Source: Sphingomonas sp. (GTDB lineage Bacteria; Pseudomonadota; Alphaproteobacteria; Sphingomonadales; Sphingomonadaceae). From it: a stretch of DNA of 64,000 bases. The stretch is from NCBI GenBank assembly GCA_003248865.1, contig QFPK01000008.1:73050-137049 (forward strand), read 5' to 3'. The stretch's first letter is position 1, and each line of letters opens with the position of its first letter. Positions 55,871 through 64,000 of the stretch are shown here, piece after piece. The notes under the pieces are model-generated. The model did no database searches, was not told where the DNA came from, and worked only from the letters and a program-made list of their open reading frames with translations. A program made the position numbers and the translations under genes.

Positions 55871-58243
55871 CTACATCTTGTAGCCGATGGTAATGCCCCA
55901 GGTGAGAGGCCGCCCCGCATAGCGCGAGGAGGTGTTCGATCCCGGAATCACGGTAGTGACGTAATATTTATTGAAGGCGTTCTTCACGAACCCCATGATC
56001 CGGAAGCCGCTGTCGGCATCATAGCCGGCCCGGAAATCGACGGTTGCGTATCCCGGCACATAGAAGGGGTGCCGGATATCGTCGACCACCCGGTTCGCCG
56101 GATCGCCCGACAGCGTGATGTTGTCGCCATCGAACACCGCAGACTGTCCGGACCGGCCCGACACTGTGGCGCCGATGTAAGGCGTGCCGCCCGATACCAT
56201 GTTTTTGAAGCTGTATTCAGCGGTGGCCGAATAGGTCCATTTGGGCGTGAAGGGCAGCACCGTGCCCTGAAAATCCTGAACCTGACCCAGCACATTGTAT
56301 CCGACATAGTCATCGACCTGCGAGTCCAGGTAGGTCATCCCTCCTGAAACGGTCAGATTGTTCACCGGGCGCAACGTCACGTCCAGTTCGGCGCCCTTCA
56401 CTGTGGATTTGGGGACGTTGACGAGCACATCGAGCAGATTGAAGATCGGATCGAGCAGCTTGCCGCGCACCTGCTTGTCCCGATAGTCGTAGTAAAAGAC
56501 GGCCCCGTTCAGCTGGACCGCGCGATCCGCCAGCGTGGCCTTGAAGCCGGCCTCGTAGGCGGTCAGTTTTTCCTGCACCGCAGGCGCCAGCTGCCCGAAT
56601 GTAGCGGCAGCAACTGTCGGGTAGCTGCCGCCCTTGTAGCCGCGCGATACGTTGGCATAGAGCAGGATATCCTCGCTCGCCTTATAGTCCACGCCGACAC
56701 GCCAGGAGACATTGTCCTCCTTGAGTGTGTCGATGAACGGCGCGCCGGGAATGAAATCGGGATCGAGTGAATAGCAGTCGCCATCGACCAGCGGCGGCAC
56801 CGTCTGCCCGCTCAGCAGATTGCCGAGCAGCGTGAACAGCTCGTTGATCCGTCCGTCGCCGGCATCATAGCCGCAGATCTCCGCGTCGCGGCGGGAGTCC
56901 GTGTAGCGCACGCCCCCCTTCAGCGTCAGCGCATCGTTCAGCGCGAACTCGACGTTACCGAACACCGCGAGGTCCCGCATGTCCTGCTTGGTATAGATAC
57001 CTGACTGAAAGATGTTGTTATTGGCCGGATTGTTGACCGCACTGACAGGATAATAGAGAATCTGGTTCTCGGTTACGCTGCTCTTGCCGAAGTTTCCGCC
57101 CAACACCCATGTGAAGCGCGAATTGCCCGAATTGCCGATGCGCAGTTCCTGGTTGAAGGCCCAGATATGGCCGTCATTTGGACTGAGATCGTAGCTTGAG
57201 AGTGCCAGCCCGTCGCCATCGGTCACCTGCGTCTGGTTGAATTCGGCATAGGATGTGAGCGAAGTGACGGTGATGTCCTGCGCGACTTCGACATCCGCGC
57301 GGAAGGCTGCCTGCCAGAAGTCGCGGTCAGAGCGCGGGCGGTATTTGCCGGTGCTCCAGTCCGCAAGGCGCGCGTCGCCCGTGGGGACGAACGGATAGTC
57401 GATCAGGATCTGCTGCGTCTCCGGTGGTTGCGGCTGGAAGATCGCATATTGCTGCGCCTGGGGATCGGACCTGTCCAGCCAGCCGTTGACGTTGAGCGAC
57501 AATGTCACCCCCGGTGCGGCATCCCAGTCGAGCAGCAGGCGGCCGGCAGTGTATTTCTGTTCGCCGATGCTGTCGTTGCGGACATGGCTTTTCTGCCAGT
57601 CGCCGGCATAGAGGTTGGTCACGGCGACCCGGGCGCGCAGCGTGTCGGTGAGCGGACCGCTGACGAAGCCATTGGCTTCTATCAGGTTGAAGCGACCATA
57701 GGTGAGGTCGATCCCGGCCGAGAGCTCTTTCGTCGGCTTGGCAACGATGTAGTTGACCGCGCCGCCGGTGGAATTCTGCCCGAACAATGTGCCCTGAGGC
57801 CCTTTCAGCACTTCGATCCGTTCCAGATCATAGGCCGCGTGGGTGGCCAGCACGGGAAACGGCAACGGAACCTGATCGGTATACACGCTGACGGCAGGAT
57901 AGACCGCCAACGCGGCTTCATTGAAGCCGATGCCGCGCAGCGTGAAGATCGGCGTATTTGCGGTGCTGGGGGAAAAGACGAGGCCCGGCACGGCCGCGGC
58001 GACATCCTCGAGCGAACTGATCCTGGACCGGGCGATTTCGGTTGCGCCGATCGCCGTCACCGTGAGGCCGACGTCGTTCAGATTCTCCTCGCGCTTGTTC
58101 GCGGTGACAACGATGTCCTCAATGCCGCCGTCGCTGGGGCGCGCAGTGTCGTCGGCGGCCGGCGCGGTCTGGGCGAATGCAGCCTGCGGGGCCAGCGCTG
58201 CGACCTGCGTCACGCCCGCCAGCAGGATGAAATATTTTCTCAC
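55871..58243 (-). CDS. TonB-dependent receptor (fourth complete receptor)
   Basis: 790 residues with signal peptide about 1-24. Plug: EDIVVTANKREENLNDVGLT, SLEDVAAAVPGLVFSPS, LRGIGFNEAALAVYPAVS, DLERIEVLKGPQGTLFGQNSTGGAVNYI. Barrel: YANVSRGYKGGSYP. The C-terminus is GITIGYKM, ending in Met rather than the usual aromatic residue. It lies in an apparent catabolic locus with a cupin dioxygenase-like gene and an MFS transporter, so it may import an aromatic compound across the outer membrane. Confidence 0.93.
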   Translation of the reverse strand: MRKYFILLAGVTQVAALAPQAAFAQTAPAADDTARPSDGGIEDIVVTANKREENLNDVGLTVTAIGATEIARSRISSLEDVAAAVPGLVFSPSTANTPIFTLRGIGFNEAALAVYPAVSVYTDQVPLPFPVLATHAAYDLERIEVLKGPQGTLFGQNSTGGAVNYIVAKPTKELSAGIDLTYGRFNLIEANGFVSGPLTDTLRARVAVTNLYAGDWQKSHVRNDSIGEQKYTAGRLLLDWDAAPGVTLSLNVNGWLDRSDPQAQQYAIFQPQPPETQQILIDYPFVPTGDARLADWSTGKYRPRSDRDFWQAAFRADVEVAQDITVTSLTSYAEFNQTQVTDGDGLALSSYDLSPNDGHIWAFNQELRIGNSGNSRFTWVLGGNFGKSSVTENQILYYPVSAVNNPANNNIFQSGIYTKQDMRDLAVFGNVEFALNDALTLKGGVRYTDSRRDAEICGYDAGDGRINELFTLLGNLLSGQTVPPLVDGDCYSLDPDFIPGAPFIDTLKEDNVSWRVGVDYKASEDILLYANVSRGYKGGSYPTVAAATFGQLAPAVQEKLTAYEAGFKATLADRAVQLNGAVFYYDYRDKQVRGKLLDPIFNLLDVLVNVPKSTVKGAELDVTLRPVNNLTVSGGMTYLDSQVDDYVGYNVLGQVQDFQGTVLPFTPKWTYSATAEYSFKNMVSGGTPYIGATVSGRSGQSAVFDGDNITLSGDPANRVVDDIRHPFYVPGYATVDFRAGYDADSGFRIMGFVKNAFNKYYVTTVIPGSNTSSRYAGRPLTWGITIGYKM

Positions 58244-58381
58244 GATGGTCCTCCTCCCTCACGAGGCTCGCGGGCGCTCATGCTGCGCCCTGCGACCGCT
58301 CGCATTCTTATTGTTCTTGCATTTTGATGATTCAGGCCGACCGGCGGCCCCCTCCCAGAGGCGCAGTCCGGTCGGATCCGG

Positions 58382-58891
58382 TCAGTAGAAAAGCTTGTCG
58401 TTGATCGTCAGGCCATGCTTGCGGCAGTGCTTCACATATTCGTCGATATTCCAGAACATGGACTGCGATCCGGCATAGCCGCCGTCCTCTCCGAAAAACT
58501 CCATCACGCCTTCAGTGATGAACAGGCTTTTCATTCCGGTGGGATGGTCCGTCACCAGCGTGTGGATACCGCCGGGGGCCTCGCTGATCATGCTGCCGGG
58601 CGTCGCGACCCAGTCATATTCCTTGTAGTACCAGCTGCCTTCCACGACGAAGCCGACAACCGACCCGTGATGCTGGTGACGGCCGATGATTCCCGGTCCT
58701 TGAATCCACAGCATGGCCCAGACACGGCCGCTGGCAAGATCGAACCGCAAGGGTTTCCAGAAAGCACCTTCCGCGACATAGGGAATCCACGGAATCTCAT
58801 CGTCACCGACATGGCGATCCTTGGTGCCGAATTCGCGGATGACGTCATAATGTTCGGGAATGAACTGGCTGGCGAGCGCTATCTCGTTCAT
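58382..58891 (-). CDS. Cupin of the 2,4'-dihydroxyacetophenone dioxygenase family
   Basis: 169 residues from ATG 58891 (GGAGAGG just upstream); an ATG at 58927 is in frame too. The cupin metal site is GRHQHHG (H72, H74), a Glu near 91 and H110 in APGGIHTL. The GSWYYKEYDWVATPGS block is typical of the 2,4'-dihydroxyacetophenone dioxygenase family, non-heme iron enzymes that cleave the C-C bond next to the keto group of aryl ketones, and of related uncharacterised cupins. The substrate here is not known. Confidence 0.85.
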   Translation of the reverse strand: MNEIALASQFIPEHYDVIREFGTKDRHVGDDEIPWIPYVAEGAFWKPLRFDLASGRVWAMLWIQGPGIIGRHQHHGSVVGFVVEGSWYYKEYDWVATPGSMISEAPGGIHTLVTDHPTGMKSLFITEGVMEFFGEDGGYAGSQSMFWNIDEYVKHCRKHGLTINDKLFY

Positions 58892-59061
58892 GAACCTCTC
58901 CACATTGATCTGGGCGAGGCGGGTCATGCCTGCTGAGCGACATCTTCTCTCCCTCCGCCTGGCCCGATGGCCGACTTCCAGCCGAATGTTGGATCACACG
59001 TACTGAAAACCTCCGCTTGTTCTCGGGGGGAGGGCGCTTTTTGGCAATTGACAGATAATGA

Positions 59062-60240
59062 CTATGTCCGGGGCACGCCTTCGGTTGCCAGCGGCTGCTT
59101 CCGCAATGTTGCCCGTGCAGCGAGCAGGGCCAGTATCGCCAGCCCGAACAGGGTAATCGACACCTTGATCGCGCCCGTGGCATTGTCCCCCGTCAGGGTA
59201 AATGACGCAAGCAGCGGGCCGCCCGCGATCCCCAGCAATTGCGCGCTCGTCAGGAGCATCAGCGAGCCGCGGCTCTCGTCCAGTTCAATCAGTGTCGGCA
59301 CATGATAGGGGAGGACGAAGACCCAGGCGAAGCTGAAAAGGGCCAGCGCGGCCATGAACTCTTCCGACTGCCCAGCGTTGAGAAGCATGAAGGCCGCCAC
59401 AATACTGACCGAGGCGCAGCCCAGAACCGTTGGAACGGGCTTCAGCCGCGCCAGCATGATCGCCGCGATTCCGGCCAGGATCTGCACGCCGATGGCAGAC
59501 GACACCGCCATATTCACCGTGTCGGCGTTTAGCCCAAGCGTCCGGCCCACGGGGACGGCATAGACCCAGAGGGCCATGATCCCGGCCAGATGCAGCCCGG
59601 CCGACAGCAGGCCGATGCCGCCGGGCACATTGGGCAGAACCAGGCGCGTCGCGTTCGGCAGCGGGGCATAGGTGGGCGGGACGAAGCGGATCGTCAGCAA
59701 CAGGAGCAGTGCGATCCCGCCTAATGTCAGATAGGCGCCCGCGGCGCCTGTTGCCGGCAGCACAACCGAGGCGAATAGCGACGCAAGGCCCAACGCCCCG
59801 ACACCTTGCAGAATCACATAGTAGCCAGTGACACGCGTCGGCAACGCCACGCGGGCCAGAAGGCCGATCAGCAGCCAGAGCATGAGTCCTGTCCCGATGC
59901 CGCTGCCAGCGCGGAGCACGGTGAGCAGCGCGCCGGAAGCCTGACCCGTCAAGGCATTGCAAGCCGCCACGAGCAGGAAGGCGCCGCCGGCAATCCAGCG
60001 CAGATGCGTCCCTTTGAGAAGGATGCCCGCGGCGCCTACCGCGAGCGCCATCCCAAGCGCCTCCGCCATGGCTAGCCGGCCGATTGCTGCGCTTTGGATT
60101 ATCCCATCCATGGCAAGCCGCCCCAGCAGCAGCGGCTGCAGAGACGGCATGATCCCGCCGACGGCGCCGATCAGCACGATGGAAAGCGTTGCCGTGAGAT
60201 CAATGGTCGGCGGTGGACTGTTATCACTACTATTCAGCAT
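59062..60240 (-). CDS. MFS transporter
   Basis: 392 residues with about twelve hydrophobic helices, a compact MFS protein. It has no long central loop and no MHS motif. The closest look is to small drug- or aromatic-exporter types; the signature loops are weak. It is next to the cupin gene and on the same strand, so it could import or export a pathway compound. Confidence 0.8.
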   Translation of the reverse strand: MLNSSDNSPPPTIDLTATLSIVLIGAVGGIMPSLQPLLLGRLAMDGIIQSAAIGRLAMAEALGMALAVGAAGILLKGTHLRWIAGGAFLLVAACNALTGQASGALLTVLRAGSGIGTGLMLWLLIGLLARVALPTRVTGYYVILQGVGALGLASLFASVVLPATGAAGAYLTLGGIALLLLLTIRFVPPTYAPLPNATRLVLPNVPGGIGLLSAGLHLAGIMALWVYAVPVGRTLGLNADTVNMAVSSAIGVQILAGIAAIMLARLKPVPTVLGCASVSIVAAFMLLNAGQSEEFMAALALFSFAWVFVLPYHVPTLIELDESRGSLMLLTSAQLLGIAGGPLLASFTLTGDNATGAIKVSITLFGLAILALLAARATLRKQPLATEGVPRT

Positions 60241-60753
60241 TGTGCTGGCTCATCGGGAAATGGACTGCGACTGTCATGAACACCCTCCGCTGGCTGCAGA
60301 GTTTCCGGTACAATTCGCACCGGAGATAGGGGCGGATTTTTGTCAATGATCTGCAGAGATATTAGGTCGGCGCCATCAATTGAAGAACTGTTTCTGCGTT
60401 GATAACGGCCGTTAGATCCGTTCCCAGCCTTCCCTATATCTGCCCTTAATTCAGGCTGCCTGACGTTGTCATCTTCACATTCCTCGCAGTTACTTGCGGC
60501 GCTACAAACGGCGGGCGGGTCAGAGTGCGCAACGTGCGATCTTGTCCAGATAATCTGATGCAGCACTCGTCGTTGTGGGGTCAGCGCCCAGGCTTCGTTG
60601 ACAACGGTTGTCGCAAAATATAATCACTGATCACATAAACTGATATTTGCCCAGCTCCTTGGGCGGCATGCTGGCGAAGATGAATATGGTCATTCATTAT
60701 CAAGCGATAACGTCACCAGACGCGTTGATTGATCTTTTCTGGGAGCGCTTGTC
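60241..60753. other. Intergenic region holding the pepN promoter
   Basis: About 513 bp between divergent genes, without a supported gene. The left 330 bp show nothing definite. The right part holds a strong promoter-like region (60598-60636, listed separately) followed by a 117-bp leader. Confidence 0.5.
60598..60636 (+). promoter_or_regulatory. Promoter and LacI-like palindrome before the aminopeptidase gene
   Basis: TTGACA (60598-60603) and TATAAT (60619-60624) are perfect consensus boxes, though 15 bp apart. A 13-bp palindrome GACAAC-G-GTTGTC (60600-60612) overlaps the -35 box and looks like a LacI-family operator. The block from 60616 to 60636 is nearly repeated at 63481-63501. Confidence 0.65.
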
Positions 60754-63369
60754 GTGACGAGGCCGTATGCGTTGACGCGCAATGGCGATTATAAGGCACC
60801 CGCTTTTCAAATCGAATCCATCGACCTGGCGTTCGACCTCTCGCCCTTGCAGACCATTGTCAGCAGCCGGATGGATATCCGCCTTCTGAGTGCCGACACA
60901 TCGGTTCGGCTCGATTGTGAAGAGCTGGAACTGCTGTCCATCGCGGTGGACGGGCAGGTGCTGGCCGAAGGCCGTTACGAGCTTGATGCGTTTCACCTCA
61001 CGCTTCGGGGCCTGCCGCGCGAGTTTCGGTTGGAGATCCGGAATGCCATTGCGCCGGCCAGGAACAAGTCGGGTAGCGGGCTGTTCCTGGCGGGCGAGAC
61101 GCTCGCCACCCAGTGCGAAGCCGAGGGTTTCCGACGGATCACCTTCTTCCCGGACCGGCCCGACATCCTGACCCGCTTCCGGGTGACGCTGACCGCCGAC
61201 AGGCAGCAGTATCCGACGCTGCTGTCGAACGGCGAGCAGGTCGCGTCCGGCGATTTTGCAGACGGTCGGCACTGGGTGACATGGGAGGATCCCTTCCCGA
61301 AGCCCTGCTATATCTTTGCGCTTGTGGCCGGGAGGTTCGCCCTTCTGTCTGACAGCCATGTCACGCCGTCAGGACGGCGCGTGGCCATCAATATCCATGC
61401 CGCACCGGCGGATATCGGCCGGTGCGGCTTCGCCATGGCGGCGCTGAAGCGGTCTCTGGAATGGGACGAGGCCGTGTTCGGCCTGGAATATGATCTTGGC
61501 ACCTACAATGTCGTCGCCCTGGCCGACTGGGTGGGCGCGATGGAAAACAAGGGCTTGAACCTGCACGGGATTCAGGGCGTGGCCGCCGACATGGCCACCT
61601 CCACCGACGGCGATTTCGTGATCATCGAACGCATCCTGGGCCATGAGCAGTTCCACAATTGGACAGGAAACCGGGTGACCTGCCGGGACTGGTTCCAGTT
61701 GAGCCTGAAGGAAGGTCTGACCCGCCTGCGTGATCAGATGTTCATCGCGGACAAGATGGGGAAGGGTGCGTGGCGGATCGACAATGTGCAGACGCTGCGG
61801 CGCAACCAGTTTGCGGAGGATGATGGCCCGGCCGCGCATCCGATCAAGCCGGACAGCTATGCCGAGATCCGCAACTTCTACACGCCCACCGTCTATGACA
61901 AGGGCGCCGAAGTGGTGCGCATGGTGCTGGTGCTGCTGGGGTGGGAGGCGTTCCGGCGAGGTTTCGATCTTTACATCGCCCGGCACGATGGCTCGGCCGT
62001 CACCACAGAGGATTTCATTCGCGCGATGGAGGACGCCTCTGGCCGCGACCTTTCGCAGTTCCGGCGCTGGTATTCGCAGGCCGGCCGGCCGCGCGTGGTC
62101 GCCGAAGGGCGCTATGATGCCGAGGCCCGGACCTATCGGCTGACGCTGCGGCAATCCTGTCGAACGGTCGAGGGGCTGCCTGCGCCGCAGCCTTTCCACA
62201 TCCCGATCCTGACGGGCCTGATCGGCGCCGATGGCACATCGCTCCGTTTCCGCCATCGCGGTGCTGCGGGTGAAGAGCTGCTGATGGAGATGACCGAGAC
62301 GGAGCAGGATTTTCTGCTGGAAGATGTCGCGGTGCCGCCGGTGCCGTCGCTGCTGCGCGGTTTCTCCGCTCCGGTGACGCTGGAGGCAGGCCTGGAATCC
62401 GGCTCGCTTGCGCTGCTGACGGCACACGATCCCGATCCGTTTTCGCGCTGGGATGCGTCCCAGCAACTGGGCGTTCGGCTGATCCGCGAGATGTCCCGAG
62501 GGAATCCGCGCGCGGCGGTGCCGGACGAATTCGTTGCAGCGTTCGCGACAACACTGGCTGATCCCGGGATCAGCGACCTGCTGAAGTCGCAGATCATCAG
62601 CCTGCCGGACCTGCCGGTTCTGGACGAGGGACTGGACCGGATCGACCTGGACGCGCTGATGTCCGCGCGCGGCTCTGTGCGGCGGCAACTGGCCGTTCGT
62701 CTGCGGCAGTCGCTCCTCGATATCTATCACGATCGTGCCCGCCACCTGTCGGCCGAACCCGATTTCGCCGGAATCAGTGCGCGCGCGCTGAAGAACAACT
62801 GCCTCGATCTGCTGATGGCGTTGGGAGACGATTTCGTTCGGGATATGGCGCTGACGCAGGTTCGATCCGCCACCAACATGACAGACCAGTTTGCGGCGCT
62901 CTCCAGCTTGATTCATGTGGATGACGCGTATCGCGAGGCTGCGCTCGATCACTTCGCCCGGCAGTGGCGGGATCATCCGACCGTCATCGACAAATGGTTT
63001 CAGGTGCAGGCGATGGATCGTGGCCCTGGCGGCGCGGCGAGGATTGTCGAACTCAGCCGCAATCCGGGGATCACAGCCGACAATGTGCCGCGCGCGATCG
63101 CCTTCTACGGCACATTCTTCCGACAGAATCGGGTCTCGTTCCATGATCCGGACGGCATCGGCTATGCCTTGCTGGCGGACCAGTTGCTGAAGATGGATGC
63201 CATGGGCCGCGCCTTCAGCCGATATCTGATGCCGCAGATCAACCAGTGGCGCCGCCATGACCTGAAGCGGCAAAAGCTGATGCAGGCGCAGCTTGAACGC
63301 ATTCTGGCGACCAACGGCATCTCAAAAGGCTTGCGGGAGAGTGTTTTGCTGGCTCTGGCGGCCGCGTAG
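60754..63369 (+). CDS. pepN: Aminopeptidase N, M1 family
   Basis: 871 residues from GTG 60754 (GGGAG upstream). Zinc site HEQFH (H297, H301) with the third ligand E320 in LKEGLTRLRDQ; catalytic E298; the exopeptidase motif GAMEN at 261-265; FYTPTVYDKGAEVVRM with the transition-state Tyr. The TGNRVTCRDWFQLSLKEG block is the hallmark of the E. coli PepN type. Length is normal and there is no signal peptide, so it is cytosolic. It removes N-terminal residues from peptides. Promoter words are shared with the broken receptor gene downstream. Confidence 0.96.
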   Translation: MTRPYALTRNGDYKAPAFQIESIDLAFDLSPLQTIVSSRMDIRLLSADTSVRLDCEELELLSIAVDGQVLAEGRYELDAFHLTLRGLPREFRLEIRNAIAPARNKSGSGLFLAGETLATQCEAEGFRRITFFPDRPDILTRFRVTLTADRQQYPTLLSNGEQVASGDFADGRHWVTWEDPFPKPCYIFALVAGRFALLSDSHVTPSGRRVAINIHAAPADIGRCGFAMAALKRSLEWDEAVFGLEYDLGTYNVVALADWVGAMENKGLNLHGIQGVAADMATSTDGDFVIIERILGHEQFHNWTGNRVTCRDWFQLSLKEGLTRLRDQMFIADKMGKGAWRIDNVQTLRRNQFAEDDGPAAHPIKPDSYAEIRNFYTPTVYDKGAEVVRMVLVLLGWEAFRRGFDLYIARHDGSAVTTEDFIRAMEDASGRDLSQFRRWYSQAGRPRVVAEGRYDAEARTYRLTLRQSCRTVEGLPAPQPFHIPILTGLIGADGTSLRFRHRGAAGEELLMEMTETEQDFLLEDVAVPPVPSLLRGFSAPVTLEAGLESGSLALLTAHDPDPFSRWDASQQLGVRLIREMSRGNPRAAVPDEFVAAFATTLADPGISDLLKSQIISLPDLPVLDEGLDRIDLDALMSARGSVRRQLAVRLRQSLLDIYHDRARHLSAEPDFAGISARALKNNCLDLLMALGDDFVRDMALTQVRSATNMTDQFAALSSLIHVDDAYREAALDHFARQWRDHPTVIDKWFQVQAMDRGPGGAARIVELSRNPGITADNVPRAIAFYGTFFRQNRVSFHDPDGIGYALLADQLLKMDAMGRAFSRYLMPQINQWRRHDLKRQKLMQAQLERILATNGISKGLRESVLLALAAA

Positions 63370-63480
63370 CATCTGCTTTCGATCACGACCGATTGTGTCG
63401 ACAATCCCCCGAGATTTTTTCGCCCCGACCTTTTCAATATATGCACTGTTGACATTTGATTTCGCGATAGGCAGCTTTGC

Positions 63481-63501
63481 AAATATAAGCGATGATCACA
63501 T
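63481..63501 (+). promoter_or_regulatory. Promoter-like block before the truncated receptor gene
   Basis: AAATATAAG followed by CGATGATCACAT matches 60616-60636, upstream of pepN, at 18 of 21 positions. It contains a TATAAG -10-like box; no good -35 lies at the right distance. It is 62 bp before the receptor start. Confidence 0.5.
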
Positions 63502-63562
63502 GTGGCTTCGGCACAGGGATGTCACGTCAACAGGCGGGCAGCCGATCAAAAAGGGGTTTGAA

Positions 63563-63943
63563 ATGAAGACTTCGATTATTCGTGCTTGCCTGTTTGCAAC
63601 AACCGGCGCGGTGCTGGTTTCCGGTACCGGATTTACCGCTGCGGCCCAGGCTCAGGACAGCCGGGCCGCCGCATCCGCCGAGGATGCGGAGACCCTGGTC
63701 GTCACCGCTCGCCGCCGTTCGGAATCGGTATTGGAAGCGCCCATCAGCGTAACCGCGATCAGCGGAGACTTGCTGCGGAACTCCGGCATTTCCGAGTTGC
63801 GCGACGTGCTGGCGCTGGTGCCGAACGCCGTTATTCAGGACAGTTCGGAAAGCCTGAACACGCATGTCAACATCCGGGGCATGCTGATGGTGGATATTCA
63901 GGCATGTCCGTCGTCAGAACATTTGGCACAACTCGCGGCGTAA
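63563..63943 (+). pseudogene. TonB-dependent receptor, 5' fragment, interrupted
   Basis: ATG 63563 opens a good receptor N-terminus: signal peptide (ending AAAQA), ETLVVTARRRSESVLEAPISV, SGISELRDVLALVPNAVIQ, LNTHVNIRGM and MVDIQA. The coding similarity stops at about 63905, and the frame ends 13 codons later in unrelated sequence (CPSSEHLAQLAA). Complete receptors have 700-900 residues. The break looks like an insertion: downstream lies the end of a minus-strand gene. A promoter block shared with pepN lies upstream. Confidence 0.8.
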
Positions 63944-64000
63944 GTTAGCGGAGTGCGGACCTCGTCTGGGGGTTGATGTTAGGCGGCGAGCTTGCGGTGT
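63906..64000 (-). mobile_element. Probable end of an insertion sequence (runs off the window)
   Basis: From about 63906 the sequence is unrelated to the interrupted receptor gene. A minus-strand reading frame enters from beyond the window and ends at 63979-63981 with ..HRKLAA and a stop. A protein gene ending about 75 bp inside the boundary is the usual layout of an insertion sequence. The family cannot be named from six residues. Confidence 0.4.

Noticed and set aside
60234..60566. 110-codon minus-strand ORF before the MFS gene
   Set aside because: No start signal, low-complexity hydrophilic product, overlaps the promoter region of the MFS gene.

Overview
This is a GC-rich stretch of chromosome that reads as a sphingomonad-type alphaproteobacterium (order Sphingomonadales). 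The reasons are five TonB-dependent receptors, four of them complete and one broken, a PEPxxWA-CTERM protein, a RegB/RegA pair beside a cyo quinol oxidase, and high G/C at third codon positions. That base bias also produces long antisense ORFs, which I left out. I see no rRNA, tRNA or CRISPR array.

Layout. 1-2001: start of a chemotaxis receptor, a small membrane protein and an MHS-type MFS transporter, all on the minus strand. 2137-8864: a tightly coupled plus-strand chain, cyoABCD, a SURF1 protein, then a RegB-like redox sensor kinase and a RegA-like regulator. 9118-17615: a minus-strand metal-efflux operon (small His-rich periplasmic protein, CzcC, CzcB, CzcA, P1B-type ATPase) with a textbook CadR/PbrR operator and a divergent cadR-like gene. 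18197-25456: a TetR regulator, a small unknown protein and an RND multidrug pump. 25681-27626: an NAD(P)-binding protein and a divergent LysR regulator.

27631-44088 is the most interesting part. It is an island that looks dedicated to D-amino-acid or D-peptide use: two large TonB receptors, three serine hydrolases of the beta-lactamase/D-peptidase fold, an N-acyl-D-amino-acid deacylase, a PLP ammonia-lyase, a RidA protein, and a DUF1611 plus dipeptide-epimerase pair matching the DgcN/DgcA D-glutamate module, with a LysR regulator. Three promoters in this island (first TonB receptor, dgcN-dgcA, deacylase) carry the same 20-bp dyad, in the same orientation and 77-83 bp before the start codon. 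I read this as a small LysR regulon.

44089-49620 is a poorer, partly degenerate stretch (short DUF4440 remnant, a GreA/B-like protein), then a TonB receptor, a lipoprotein and a PEP-CTERM protein. 49793-51418 encodes a winged-helix regulator with a TPR-like half. 51616-60240 looks like a catabolic locus for an aromatic or aryl-ketone-like compound: zinc dehydrogenase, SDR, acyl-CoA ligase, LuxR regulator, TonB receptor, a 2,4'-dihydroxyacetophenone-dioxygenase-like cupin and an MFS transporter. 60754-63369 is an M1 aminopeptidase, followed by a TonB receptor gene cut off at about 63905 by what looks like the end of an insertion sequence.

Two copies of a hairpin-rich intergenic repeat sit at convergent gene ends (about 8871-9102 and 25458-25678).
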